64,000 nucleotides of DNA from Gambelia wislizenii (lineage: Eukaryota; Chordata; Lepidosauria; Squamata; Crotaphytidae): NCBI GenBank assembly GCA_030847615.1, contig JAUMIR010000004.1:227272501-227336500 (forward strand). The letters run 5' to 3'. The notes below the pieces were generated by a model, which was not told the DNA's origin, made no database searches, and worked only from the letters and a program-made list of their open reading frames with translations. A program made the translations under genes and the position numbers. Of the stretch, positions 44,402-53,828 are shown in pieces (within the stretch, counting starts at the first letter, position 1; each line of letters begins with the position of its first letter).

Positions 44402-45448
44402 GGAGATTATCAGATGCGCTAAATATGGCATTATGAGGATGCCATGAGTTCGCTAAAGGGTTTACTTTTCAGACGACATTATCTTCATCCCATGTTGCTT
44501 CCATTCCATTTGCACTGTCTGTGTACCTTTTTCTTGATGGCTTAAGACATCAATAGATCTGTCATTCCGTTTCTGTAATGGAACGACAGGTGTGTGAAAA
44601 GGTGCCCATTATGCTGGCGTGATGCCAGCGTTAGTGGGAGGTCTGTGTGCCAGAACACTTCTGTATGCCTCCCTTAAGCTCCCTGTTCAGCCTCCACTGC
44701 CGCCCTTAGTGAACCACCCCACCATTGCCTTCGTGCCCCAGATCGCCCCCCAGATAACCCCCCCATAACCGGCCATATCTCCCCCCATCTCTGCCTGATC
44801 ACCCCCCATCTCCACCCGATCGTCCCCCATTGCCTCCCGGATCACACCCCCCAGCTCTGCCCGATTGCCCCCATCTCCACCCAATCACCCCCATCTCTGA
44901 CCAGATTGCCCATCTCTGCCCAATTGCCCCCATAGCCCCCCATTGCCGCCTGGATCGCCCTCCCATTGCCACCCACTCGCTCCCTATCTCCAGCTGATTG
45001 CCCTCCATCTCCACCCAATCATCCCCCATCACTGCCTGATTGTCCTCCCATTGCCACCCAATTGTCCCCCCATTGCCGCCCAATCGCCCCCCCATCTACA
45101 CCTGATTATCCTCCCATTGCCACCCGGATCACCCCAATCACTGCCTGGATTGCCTCTCAATTGCCCCTTGATCACCCCCTGATCACCCCCCATTGCCCCC
45201 CGGATCTGCCCCCAGCTTGGCCTGCCTTTAAAAATTTCCCAGCTCTCCTCTTCTTCTGAGAGCAGCCAGGATTGCAATCAGGAAGTGAAAGGAGCTCTGT
45301 GAGCTCCGTTCACTCCTGGGCAGCCATGAAGATGCGAAAAAGGTAGGTTTGAAACTTTTGGTTATTATTCCGTGACAGGGATTGGAGAGGAGCAGGAAAG
45401 GAGATTGCGGGACAGGAACAGTTTTTTTGTTCCCATCTGATAATCACC
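44402..45448 (-). mobile_element. Family A DNA transposon enlarged by a minisatellite, TSD TTT
   Basis: Ends GGAGATTATCAGATGCGC and CCATCTGATAATCACC; TTT on both sides (44399-44401 and 45449-45451). Left-hand family sequence (CATTCCGTTTCTGTAATGGA, GATGCCAGCGTTAGTGGGAG) and right-hand sequence (AAGTGAAAGGAGCTCTG) enclose about 530 bp of C-rich tandem repeat. Total 1047 bp against ~600 for its relatives. Confidence 0.88.
44690..45220 (+). repeat. C-rich minisatellite, ~20-bp units
   Basis: Degenerate units of the form CCCCCATTGCCGCCCGGATC and CCCCCATCTCCACCCGATCA follow one another. The opposite strand has runs of four to six G at ~20-base spacing. The open frames it generates (for example 44943-45182) are by-products. 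Confidence 0.92.
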
Positions 45449-45451
45449 TTT

Positions 45452-45916
45452 GAATACATTTCCAATAATAGTTGCACTGTGGTTATGAAAATATAGTACA
45501 TAGCTTCAGTCCCAGCGTGCTCTTTTAGTGCCATTTCTATTGGTAATGGCTGCATTGTGACTCAGTATAAACCAACAAATTAAAATACAGAAATAAATCT
45601 CCTGAATTCAGGTGAACATGTATTTTTTGAATCTTAGGGTTTACCCAGAGTGGCCCATAGCCTTGGGATTTGGTGGGAGTTGTTTCTGTATAGACCACTT
45701 TTAAAATGTTCAAATGATGTACCTCCTGCCCTGGTCCATTGTGAGTGAATTACAGGGACTAGTCTTGACTTTGGGATGTCTAGGGCACCTGGGTGCACGG
45801 CGGTGGTGGTGTTCATATTACAAGGCATGCTAACAAGACATGGAATAGCCCATGAAATTTGGGCAAGTTTTTATGGCTCGTCTGGATAAGCCCTTAGACA
45901 TTCTTTCTAAAGCAAT
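45452..45916. other. Unassigned sequence
   Basis: Nothing recognised. Confidence 0.45.
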
Positions 45917-46763
45917 TCCGATTTACAATTGTCCATATTTGCAGGGGTTAGGGGCAGAGCACCACTGCAAAAGTGAAAAAAACATGAATAAATTAAGCCC
46001 CACCCCAAACATGCTGTATTCTCCTCTCCTGCCAACAGCACTGCCAGAACCTCCCTTTCCTGCCTTTGCACGATGCCACAACCAATTTGCAAAGTTCCCC
46101 AGCAGCTGTGGCGGCGGCAACCACCAACAAGACCACACCTCCCTCTGTCCTCCTATCCTTGCAACAAAACCACTCCACGTCTACTGCTGTCCTGGCGCTC
46201 AAACCAACCTGCACAACTTTAAAAATTTCATTCCGTCCCATCTCTCCCCAAACCGAAGCGAAAAGCATAGTTCCAGCTGCAGCGGCAGCAACAGTTCTTG
46301 GGCACACAAAATTTTCCTGCCTTCACCTCCCCCTCCCTCTGCCTGGCCAACAACAACACCGTATGTCTCCTGATCACCTGGAATCCAAACCAGTATGAAT
46401 TGTGTACCATGATCTGGAGCTAAACATTGCTACACCACCTTAAAACTCCATTGTCATTCAAACACAGGAAAGGGAGAAACGGGCAATGTTGTTGGCTGGA
46501 GTAGAGAAAGAGAAGGGAGAGGGCGAGGATGGGGTGAGTGTGGGGGCGGAGCCAGTCTTCCCAGAAGGCGGAGGGACTTTGCAAATCTTGCAGAATCATT
46601 GTGGTGCAGAGATTGTAGTTTTTCCAGACAGGAGGAGGCTGAGGAGAATGAGGACAAGCTCTTGCAATAACAGTACTATTGATGTATTCCAGCAGTAGCT
46701 ACAAACCGCAAATACGCAAAACCATGAATGTGGAACATGCAAATATGAAGGGATGACTGTGCT
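45917..46763. mobile_element. Tigger-type element with GC-rich interior
   Basis: Left: CAATTGTCCATATTTGCAGG. Right: CAAATACGCAAAACCATGAA and GCAAATATGAAGGGATGACT. The ~850-bp interior is rich in CAGCAGCTGTGG/GGCGGCGGCAACC-type text and produces frames up to 173 codons (45852-46373) without known motifs. Confidence 0.55.
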
Positions 46764-46789
46764 TGAGAAAATAGTGTACCTTCCACCCA

Positions 46790-47112
46790 TCACAATTAAT
46801 CCTCTGTTTAATTAGACCTGCTTCTTCAGCTGTTTTTTCCATGGTCCCAGTTTCACTTTCTTCCTTTCCCCTTTGGTCTCAGTTCACTTCAGTTGCTGCA
46901 CATTGAGTTCAAAGTGCCAAAGTAGTTTGCACTTAGTTAATTTGTGTGGGGAGGAGAGGAGAGGACAGAGTCTTGCCCTTCCCAGTAGGCTCAGGAAAAA
47001 ACAAACTGCTGCAGCCTCTTCTAGCTTATCTATTCTCCCTCATTAATTCCTTTTGCCATCTTGGCCACATCCTGATGTTTCTTGACCCAATTTCACATCT
47101 GTGAAGTGCTGT
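46790..47112 (+). mobile_element. Family B element
   Basis: GAGTTCAAAGTGCCAAAGTA, GTCTTGCCCTTCCCAGTAGG and CACATCCTGATGTTTCTTGA match 30640-30850. It ends near TCACATCTGTGAAGTGCTG. Confidence 0.7.
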
Positions 47113-47903
47113 GTGAAAATGGACTTGCTAGTTAGTATACCTGTTTCACATCTTAATCCATGGCATACAAAACCAGTTTATACAATTTCAGACCTCCAGA
47201 ATTCAGTCTCTGAATGCCAGCTGTTCCTAATTGTGAAAATATTTGTAATTTTGTATACTTGCAGACTCATGAACTCCCATATACCAGGAAACATGAGGCA
47301 AGGAACAGTTAATAAATCCATAGGCCTAAATCCAATGTCATACTAGTGAACATTTGCTAGGCAGCATGGTTTTCTTATTCTTCCTGCCCCCCTGCAGCCC
47401 TCTGTACTGCCCAAAGACCTGTTCCAAAGGGTTTTCTAGCACTCTGGAACAGATTTAAAAGGCCACAGAGGGGAGAGAGCGGCACGTTCCAGTGACATAA
47501 GCTGCTCCGTTGGCAGAATAACCTGGTTGGATCCCATCCATAATTGCCCTATTAATAGACCTCACAAATGTACGTACATCACAAACTTGCTCTGGCCATC
47601 GTTTGAACCACCCCGTTTATAGACTTGAACAAACTGTATCAAGTTTGGGAGATGGCCACTAAGGGGACAAGGTAAAATAAGAAGTACTTTTTCATTATCA
47701 AATGTTGCCTGGCAGATTTTTAAAGTTTTATAGCCACAGCTGCTGAAAAGAAGGATTAAATCATTTCTAGACATTTTTTTATTCATGGATGCTGAAAACA
47801 TCTGAAATGCAACAAAACCCAACAAATTATTAGGTAATGTTTTGCTTGCTTAGTTGTCAACTTATATGAAATAACTATAGATGGCCCAAAGAAATGAATT
47901 AGT
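47113..47903. other. Unassigned sequence
   Basis: No gene or repeat family is recognised. Confidence 0.45.
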
Positions 47904-48138
47904 GAAGAGCCCGCACTGTAGTGGTTTGGGTGTTGGACTAGGCCTCTGGAGACCAGGGTTCAAATCCCTACTCGGCCATGGAAATCCACTGGGTGACCTT
48001 GGGCACTCTCATCCTCCGAAGAAGGCAAAAGCAAACCCCCTCTGAACAAATCTCACCAAGAAAAAGCTGTCATAGGTTCACCTGTGATAGGTCACCATAA
48101 GTTAGAAACAACTTGAATGCACACAACAGCAACAACAA
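47904..48138 (+). mobile_element. tRNA-headed SINE with BovB-like tail
   Basis: CACTGTAGTGGTTTGGGTGT (A-box region) and GGGTTCAAATCCC (B-box, 47956-47968), then GACCTTGGGCACTCTCATCC, GAACAAATCTCACCAAG, and the tail GTTAGAAACAACTTGAATGC and ACACAACAGCAACAACAA. Confidence 0.9.
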
Positions 48139-48470
48139 TGTTGCATGGGATGAAGTCTTTGCTTGACCATGAATATATGGGTATATATGTTCTTACTTTA
48201 TTTGCTTTTATCATGCAAAATTAATGTCTTTATGTACTCAGGATATCTTGATTTAGAACAGGTTATGTATGTCAGTGCATTTAACAGAAAAATAATTTCT
48301 TTCATTACTGTTGCCAAACAATTTTATTTCAGTGCTCTAGACAATTTTTATTTCCACAAATTATCCAGACTGTTTCTCACATGTATGATTCAAGACAAAA
48401 GGAGCAATATCTATATATATATTTCTCTTGGGTATGTTGCCATTTTCAGTGTGCTCATTGGCTGCTTAGG
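48139..48470. other. Unassigned sequence
   Basis: AT-rich and not recognised. A short TATATATA run lies near 48412. Confidence 0.45.
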
Positions 48471-48815
48471 TGTCAGGATCTGCCTCTCCTCGCAGGACTA
48501 GGCCCCTGGCTGCAGCAGCCAGCACAGCCTCTTTGCAGACTCAGGCCCTGGCTGTGGGAGTCTTGGAAGAACCAGGACCAAGCTATCAGACACAGCTGGC
48601 TGCAATCATGCAGCACACCTGAAGCAGCCTGGGGAGCTGCTATTTAAGAGCGACATTCGGCCCTCAGTCTTGGCCACCACAATATGGTCTTATGTGTTGT
48701 CAGGGCAGGTTTAAGGAATTTTGGGCCCTCCTGCAACACTTTATTTTGGGGGGCCCATCTGTTTATCTCAGGTCAATGTAACCTAACCTATTCACAGTAC
48801 AGGATGTTCAGATTA

Positions 48816-49072
48816 CAGTAGGGCCCCTGTATCCACTGATTCATTATCCACTGATTCAATTATCCATGGGACACAAAACAGACTCTATGTGTCTACCACA
48901 GAGTCTTCCTAAAAATGTGTTCTCTCTATACATTTTCTAGGGCCTCCAAAGCAACTCTGTGGTATTTTAAACCAGAAGTCCCATTATTTTCAATGGTGTT
49001 TGCTATTATCCACGGTTTTTGGTGTCCATGCTCCCCCCCCGAACCAATCCACAGTGGATAAGTGGGGTACTA
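48816..49072. mobile_element. Tigger/mariner-type MITE inside the hAT
   Basis: CAGTAGGGCCCCTGTATCC at the left; AAGTGGGGTACTA at the right; TA on both sides. The target read GATTATTAC, as in the intact copy near 26155. Confidence 0.88.
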
Positions 49073-49246
49073 TATTACATAATTTGCCACCAATATATTA
49101 TAGGTACTAACATAATATTTTTTGTTTATTAGCAATTAACATAATGGTATAGATTTCCTCCTCTCCATTGATGCCCCCTTGTCGTGGGAGAGAGGATTGC
49201 ATACCCTAATGATGTTTTGAGCTATGCTGGTGGTGGCATAATAGCC

Positions 49247-50100
49247 ACGAACGCCACCATCCCCACATTGCCATTGGCAAATCTGTGCTTAAGTCCGTTC
49301 AGCAGTTCACCTACCTGGGAAGCATCATCTCCTCAGATGCCAAGATTGACAAAGAGATCGATCACAGATTAGCAAAGGCTTATAGTGCATTTGGAAGACT
49401 TTACAAAAGAGTCTGGATCAATAAACACCTGAGGCAAAGCACAAAAATCAGTGTATATAGAGCCATTGTACTGTCTATTCTCCTTTATGGGTCTGAAACA
49501 TGGGTCACCTATCTCCACAACTTACGACTCCTCGAACGCTTTCATCAGCGCTGTATACGTACAATCCTAAATATACACTGGACTGACTACGTGACGAATG
49601 TTGCTGTCCTTGAGCAAGCAGGGATCACCAGCATTGAGGCCATGATATTGAAAATGCAGCTGCGCTGGGCAGGGCACGTTTCTAGGATGGAGGATCATCG
49701 CCTCCCAAAAATAGTACTCTATGGTGAACTCGCCACGGGTCAGCGTAAGAGGGGCACTCCAAAAAAACAATACAAGGACTCCCTGAAACAACATCTCAAG
49801 CTCAGCCAAATTGATCAACAACAATGGTCTGCCCTAGCCTCACATCGGGAGGCATGTAGACGCACTATCCACAATGCTGCAGCCTTATTTGAGAGCTCAA
49901 GCCGAACAAGTCTTGAAGAGAAACGACAACACAGAAAGAATCACAACCTGGAAACATGACCCAAGGAGACCTTCTGCTGTGCTTTCTGCAACCGGACTCA
50001 TTTATCTCGGATTGGCCTTTTTAGTCATCAGCATGCTTGCAGAAAGCGCGGGATGCGTTCTTCCTGAATCTTTGTTTGCAAAGAAAAGCCAGTGAGAGTG
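49247..50100 (+). mobile_element. LINE-Z 3' fragment
   Basis: Homologous to the minus-strand copy at 22595-23440 and better preserved than the 40-kb copy. It ends near GAAAAGCCAGTGAGAGTG without a long (GA)n. Confidence 0.85.
49285..49959 (+). pseudogene. LINE-Z ORF C-terminal part
   Basis: The 224-codon frame reads LKSVQQFTYLGSIISSDAKI, SVYRAIVLSILLYGSETWV, LLERFHQRCIRTILNIHW and RKRGTPKKQYKDSLKQHL. It ends at NLET. The continuation with the Cys/His knuckle (ETFCCAFCNRTHLSRIGLF) is shifted by one frame near 49955. This region follows the palm domain, so no catalytic residues are included. Confidence 0.82.
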
Positions 50101-50131
50101 CTAGATTTCCTCAAAGAAAAGAAAGAGTGGA

Positions 50132-50747
50132 CTACAAGCTGAACATGAGTTAGCAGTGTGATGCTGCAGCAAAAAAAGCCAATGTGATTCTAGGCTTCAT
50201 TAATAGAAGTATAGTGTCTAGATCAAGGAAAGTAATAGTACCACTCCATTCTGCTTTGGTCAGACCTCACCTGGAATACCGTGTCCAGTTCTGGGCACTA
50301 CATTTCAAGAAGGATACTGAGAAGTATAGTGGGAGGTCTGCAAGCCATGGTCTATGGGGAGCGGCTTAGGGAGCTGGGTATGTTTAGCCTGGAGAAGAGA
50401 AGGTTAAGAGGGGACATGATAGCCATGTTTAAATATTTGAAGGGATGTCATACTGAGGATGGAGCAAGCTTGTTTTCTGCTGCTCCAGAGACTACGACAC
50501 AGAGCAGTGGGTTCAAACTACAGGAAAAGAGATTTCACCTAAACATTAGGAAGAACTTCCTGATAGTAAGAGCTGTTTGGCAGTGGAATACACTGCCTCG
50601 TAGTGTGGTGGAGTCTCCTTCTTTGGAGATTTTTAAACAGAGGCTGGATGGCCATCTGCCGGGAATGATTTGATTGTGTATTCCTGCAGGGCAGGGGGTT
50701 GGACTGGATGGCCCTTGAGGTTTCTTCCAATTCTATAATTCTATGAT
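50132..50747 (+). mobile_element. CR1 LINE 3' fragment
   Basis: It reads [20 protein letters not shown], then after a frameshift [20 protein letters not shown] and HLNIRKNFLIVRAVWQWNTL. The 3' UTR ends in TTCTATAATTCTATGATT. A few codons around the RKDIDKLE block are deleted near 50320. Confidence 0.9.
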
Positions 50748-51242
50748 TAAGATAGGATGGAAAGGATGAGGAGAACAAAAATTAAGTAACCACAACATGA
50801 GAGTGTTTTGCCACTTTAATAATTACATCTCCATGTGTGCAGAGAAAAAATGTTTCTGATTATCTGAACATATATTAAATGAGAAATGTAATCCAAACTC
50901 ATTAACTGATGCAATGAAAAGGTGCTGACATGGTAAGAGAAACTGAAACATTTACAGCTTTTACCTAAAGACTATGATGGGTGTGAGTTCTGTGTTCATT
51001 TTTCAACTTTGCAAAACAGTCTAGAAGATGTCCACTTCATGCTACAATGCAATTTAGTGCAGCTGATTTTGCTTTAGGTTTATGCTGCAAGTAACAATAC
51101 ATAAGGTATCTCATGAAGCACACGTATGAACTAGTCACTGTCTAATTAACCAGAGGAACATACCACTTATGGTGGAATTATATCACCACTACTTCTCAAT
51201 TAATTTAGTGTCCTGAATAAACACCCACATCTCATTTTAATT
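50748..51242. other. Unassigned sequence inside the hAT
   Basis: Nothing recognised. It may be residual hAT interior. Confidence 0.4.
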
Positions 51243-51296
51243 TTTGGAGTACATGGGGTTGCCATAAGTCAAAAGGCAACTTGAAAGCACATATGC
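51243..51296 (+). mobile_element. BovB/SINE 3' tail fragment
   Basis: GGGGTTGCCATAAGTCAAAA then GGCAACTTGAAAGCACATAT is the shared SINE/BovB terminus. Confidence 0.65.
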
Positions 51297-51538
51297 ACCC
51301 ACACAAAAATCCCAGTGAGTTATACCTCCCATCTCTCATTCTCTGTGCCTCAGACAAAGTGGTCTCTGTGAAGTCGAAGGCTTTCATGGCCGGCATCCAT
51401 AGATTTTCCTTGGTTTTTTTCTGGGCTGTGAGGCCATGTTCTGGAATAGTTTCTTTCTGATGTTCGCCTGCATCTGTGGCTGGCATCTTCTCTGAAAATG
51501 CCAGCCACAGATGCAGGTGAAACGTCAGAAAGAAACTA

Positions 51539-51937
51539 CAGTCTTCCCTCCACATTTGTGGCCTCCACACTAGCGATTCTGCATATTCGCGGTTTGCTGT
51601 GAGGGGAGACAGGGGAAAGCGGTGACAGGGCCTCTGAGGTCCCGTTGCCACTTTCGGGAGGGCAGGCGGAGGTGCGGAGAAGAGACGATGGGGTCTCCAG
51701 AGGCCCCCTGGTCGCTTGGGGAGGGCGGCAGGAGGCCGGGGAAAGTGACGACGAGGCCTCCAGAGGCCCCATGGTCACTTCGGGAGGGTGGGGGGAGGTG
51801 CAGTGAGCGACGATGGGGCCTCCGGAGGCCCCGTTGCCACTTTCGGGAGGGAGGGGGAGGGCTGTCATTATTTGCGGAATTTTGACATTCACGGGGGTCT
51901 GTGGAACCTAACCCCCACGAATGTGGAGGGATGACTA
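51539..51937. mobile_element. Tigger-type MITE with GC-rich tandem interior, TA duplication
   Basis: CAGTCTTCCCTCCACATTTG and CACGAATGTGGAGGGATGAC are inverted, between TA (51537-51538) and TA (51938-51939). The interior 51625-51860 is a tandem array. Confidence 0.85.
51625..51860 (+). repeat. GC-rich minisatellite, ~65-bp units
   Basis: About 3.5 units around CCTCCAGAGGCCCC and GCCACTTTCGGGAGGG recur. They give long GC-rich frames on both strands. Confidence 0.85.
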
Positions 51938-52584
51938 TATTCCAGAACAGGAGACCCAGAAAAAAACCAAGGAAAATCTAAAGTGGTTTCCCTCTCCCTT
52001 CCTTCTCCCTCCCAGGCCCAGCTGGTGGAGGCACCATCTCCAAACTCCAGTATTCCTGTAGAATCTCTCACCTCCTCCCATCTTGTGTCTCCACCAGCAG
52101 TCTCCAACTCAGAGCTACTACCCCACTCCCGCCCGAGGAGGGAGTGGGGGGGGGCCTGCAAAGCAGCGCCTCCTGGATGTCAGACAAGAAGATAGGAGAC
52201 ACTGGTTTTTAAAGGCCAGCAGGAGGTTAGGATTGCTCCGTTTGGCCTTGAGGCCCCCCACAGATGCGGATTTGGCGGTATGCTTAAACTGGCCCTGTGT
52301 GTTGTCTGTAGCTGCTCCTTGCCCTTGGCTCTTCTGTGTAGTCTGTAGCTGGGCCTTGGGCCCTGGATATCTGGTATGTGTTCTGATCTTGGACTTTGGA
52401 CTCTGTCTCTTGTATTCCTGACCCGGCCCTGGCATCTGCGCTCCTAGACCCTGCTCCCCATGTCCCGGACCCTGCAATAAGAAACTTCCCAACCAATCAA
52501 AGCTTTCTGTTGGGCAGCCAATCAGCTCACTGGGGATGGAAACATGTGGAAAGCTTCAAGTCCTTTCTAAACATGGTAGTGGAG

Positions 52585-53285
52585 GAGCCCTTGTGTCCTG
52601 GGACATGTGGGTGTGTGTGTAGCATGGGTGGTGTAGTGTTTGTGTGGGTGTTTGTGCATGGCAGCAGAGGGGCTCTCGCATTCTGACACACATGTTTTGT
52701 GTGTGTGGCATAGGGTCTATGTGTAACATAGGGTGTGTGCATGTAGCATAGTGTGTGTGTGTGTGTTTGTGCAATTGCATGGTGGTGGCAGAGGGGCTCT
52801 CACATCCTGGCATACATGGTGTGTGTGTAGCATGGTGTGTGTGTGTGTGTGTGTATATGCAGTTGCATGATGGCGGAGTGGCTCTCGTGTCCTGGCGCAC
52901 ATGGTGTGTGTGTGTGTGTGTGCGCGTGGTCCAATGGTGGTGGTGGAGGGACTCTTGCATCTTGCCATGTGTAGTGTGTGTGTATGTGTGTGCACAGTTG
53001 TGTGGCGGAAGGGCTCTCACATCCTGGCACACATTGTGTGCATGTGTGTAGCATGGTGTGTGTGTGTGGCTTGTGTGTGGCATGGTGTGTGTATATGTAC
53101 AGTTGCATGCCAGCAGCAGAGGAGATCTTGAATCCTGCCACATGTAGTATGTGTGTAACGTGGTGTGTGTGTGTAGCATGATGTTTCTATGTAGCGTGGT
53201 GTTTGTACGTGTCTGTGCAATTGCATGGCAGCGGCGAGGGGCTCTCATGCCCTGATGCGTGTGGTGTTTGTGTGTATAGCATTAG
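52585..53285 (+). repeat. GT-rich minisatellite, ~80-100-bp units
   Basis: About eight irregular units. Each has a (TG)n run, a GTAGCATGGTGTG-like piece, a TGGCGGAGGGGCTCTC-like piece and TCCTGGCACACATG. Open frames on both strands, including 230 codons at 52556-53248 minus, are repetitive Thr/His or Cys/Val text and not genes. Confidence 0.92.
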
Positions 53286-53352
53286 GGGCGTGAGACCCCC
53301 ATGAATGTGAAAAAACCACAAATAAAAACTAGGTCATGCCACCGCCCTCCCA

Positions 53353-53490
53353 CACCCCCTGCTGCTTCTCCTCCCCCCGGAGCAGCAATGGGGCTACCCA
53401 AGCCTTGTTGCTGCTTCCTCCCACCCTCTTCCCCCCCAGGAGCAGTGATGGGGCTTGCCAAGCCTTGTTGCTGCTTTCTCCCACCCCCTC
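53353..53490 (+). repeat. Two ~65-bp tandem units
   Basis: GGAGCAGCAATGGGGCTACC, CAAGCCTTGTTGCTGCTTCC and a second diverged copy (GGAGCAGTGATGGGGCTTGC, CAAGCCTTGTTGCTGCTTTC). A degenerate Tigger-like arm (GACCCCCATGAATGTG) lies upstream at 53294. Confidence 0.85.
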
Positions 53491-53734
53491 CATCCTGGTT
53501 TCATTTTCCTTCCACTATTTTTCACTAACGGAAGTTCTTCGTTAGTAAAAAATAGCGGAAAATAGCGGAAGGAAGATGCAAGCAGGACAGAGGGAGAACA
53601 AATGGAGATCGGGAGTAGGACGGGGGTGTCCAAAACGGAGCGCTGGCAGCGGAACAGCCCCGTTTCTCTCCCAGTTTCTGTGGGGGCTATTTCCCCCATC
53701 AGAAAATCTCCCTAGTCCTTTGATAGGTTTTCTG
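53491..53734. mobile_element. Fragment related to the family B palindrome
   Basis: GGAGTAGGACGGGGGTGTCC and GAACAGCCCCGTTTCTCTCC parallel 30480-30545. A short hairpin TTTTTCACTAACG/CGTTAGTAAAAAA lies at 53518-53553. Confidence 0.55.
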
Positions 53735-53828
53735 TGGTTTTCCCCCCCAGACTGTGAAGCCGTGTTCTGGAAGAGTGCATTTCTGACGTTTCGCCTGCAT
53801 CCATGGCTGGCATCTTCAGAGAATAGTC
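53735..53828 (-). mobile_element. Penelope-type terminal repeat fragment
   Basis: On the plus strand: CTGTGAAGCCGTGTTCTGGA, GTGCATTTCTGACGTTTCGC, CATGGCTGGCATCTTCAGAG. It is the same sequence as the arms of 51367-51981. Confidence 0.7.
53785..53819 (-). ncRNA. Hammerhead ribozyme core (minimal, Penelope type)
   Basis: On the minus strand, CTGAAGA (53813-53819) fits the hammerhead box CUGANGA. A stem GCCAGC/GCAGGC follows with one A-A mismatch and a 7-nt loop. Then comes GAAA (53789-53792), followed by CGTC. Penelope-like elements are known to carry minimal hammerheads with a tiny stem III. That the RNA cleaves is inferred. Confidence 0.6.

Larger units (their letters stand above)
51367..51981. 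mobile_element. Penelope-type terminal-repeat palindrome split by a Tigger-type MITE
   Basis: The left arm runs AGTCGAAGGCTTTCATGGCC to GCATCTGTGGCTGGCATCTT. The right arm reverses it from ATGCCAGCCACAGATGCAGG through CAGAAAGAAACTA to AATTCCAGAACAGG-like and CCAAGGAAAATCTA. Arms are about 95 bp, centred near 51493. The wording matches terminal repeats of Penelope-like elements of lizards. The MITE at 51539-51937 interrupts the right arm. Confidence 0.7.
48701..52297. mobile_element. hAT-type element, 8-bp TSD TGTGTTGT, full of nested insertions
   Basis: Ends CAGGGCAGGTTTAAGG and GCTTAAACTGGCCCTG. TGTGTTGT occurs exactly at 48693-48700 and 52298-52305. The first 115 bp and last ~45 bp match the 319-bp copy at 26032-26350. 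The interior holds a Tigger-type MITE, a LINE-Z, a CR1, a BovB/SINE tail and a Penelope palindrome. No hAT transposase is visible. Confidence 0.88.
48471..52540 (+). mobile_element. LTR-like sequence split by a hAT
   Basis: The left part 48471-48700 begins TGTCAGGATCTGCC and has TATTTAAGAG at 48641, like an LTR promoter. It is followed by TTGGCCACCACAATATGG. The right part 52306-52540 runs through TCTGATCTTGGACTTTGG to a polyadenylation-like AATAAG near 52477. This fits a solo LTR of an old LTR retroelement. No gag/pol is present, and the outer ends are not proven. Confidence 0.45.

Noticed and set aside
44690..45220. CRISPR-like array
   Set aside because: Units are contiguous and degenerate with no unique spacers, and the host is a vertebrate. 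It is a minisatellite.
45852..46373. 173-codon frame
   Set aside because: Low-complexity Pro/Ser/Thr text inside a Tigger-type element, with competing frames on both strands and no motif.
47904..47980. tRNA gene
   Set aside because: A- and B-box text is present, but no acceptor stem or cloverleaf closes, and it continues into a SINE body.
52556..53248. 230-codon minus-strand frame rich in His/Thr/Cys
   Set aside because: It is the translation of a GT-rich minisatellite; all frames and both strands are open for the same reason.
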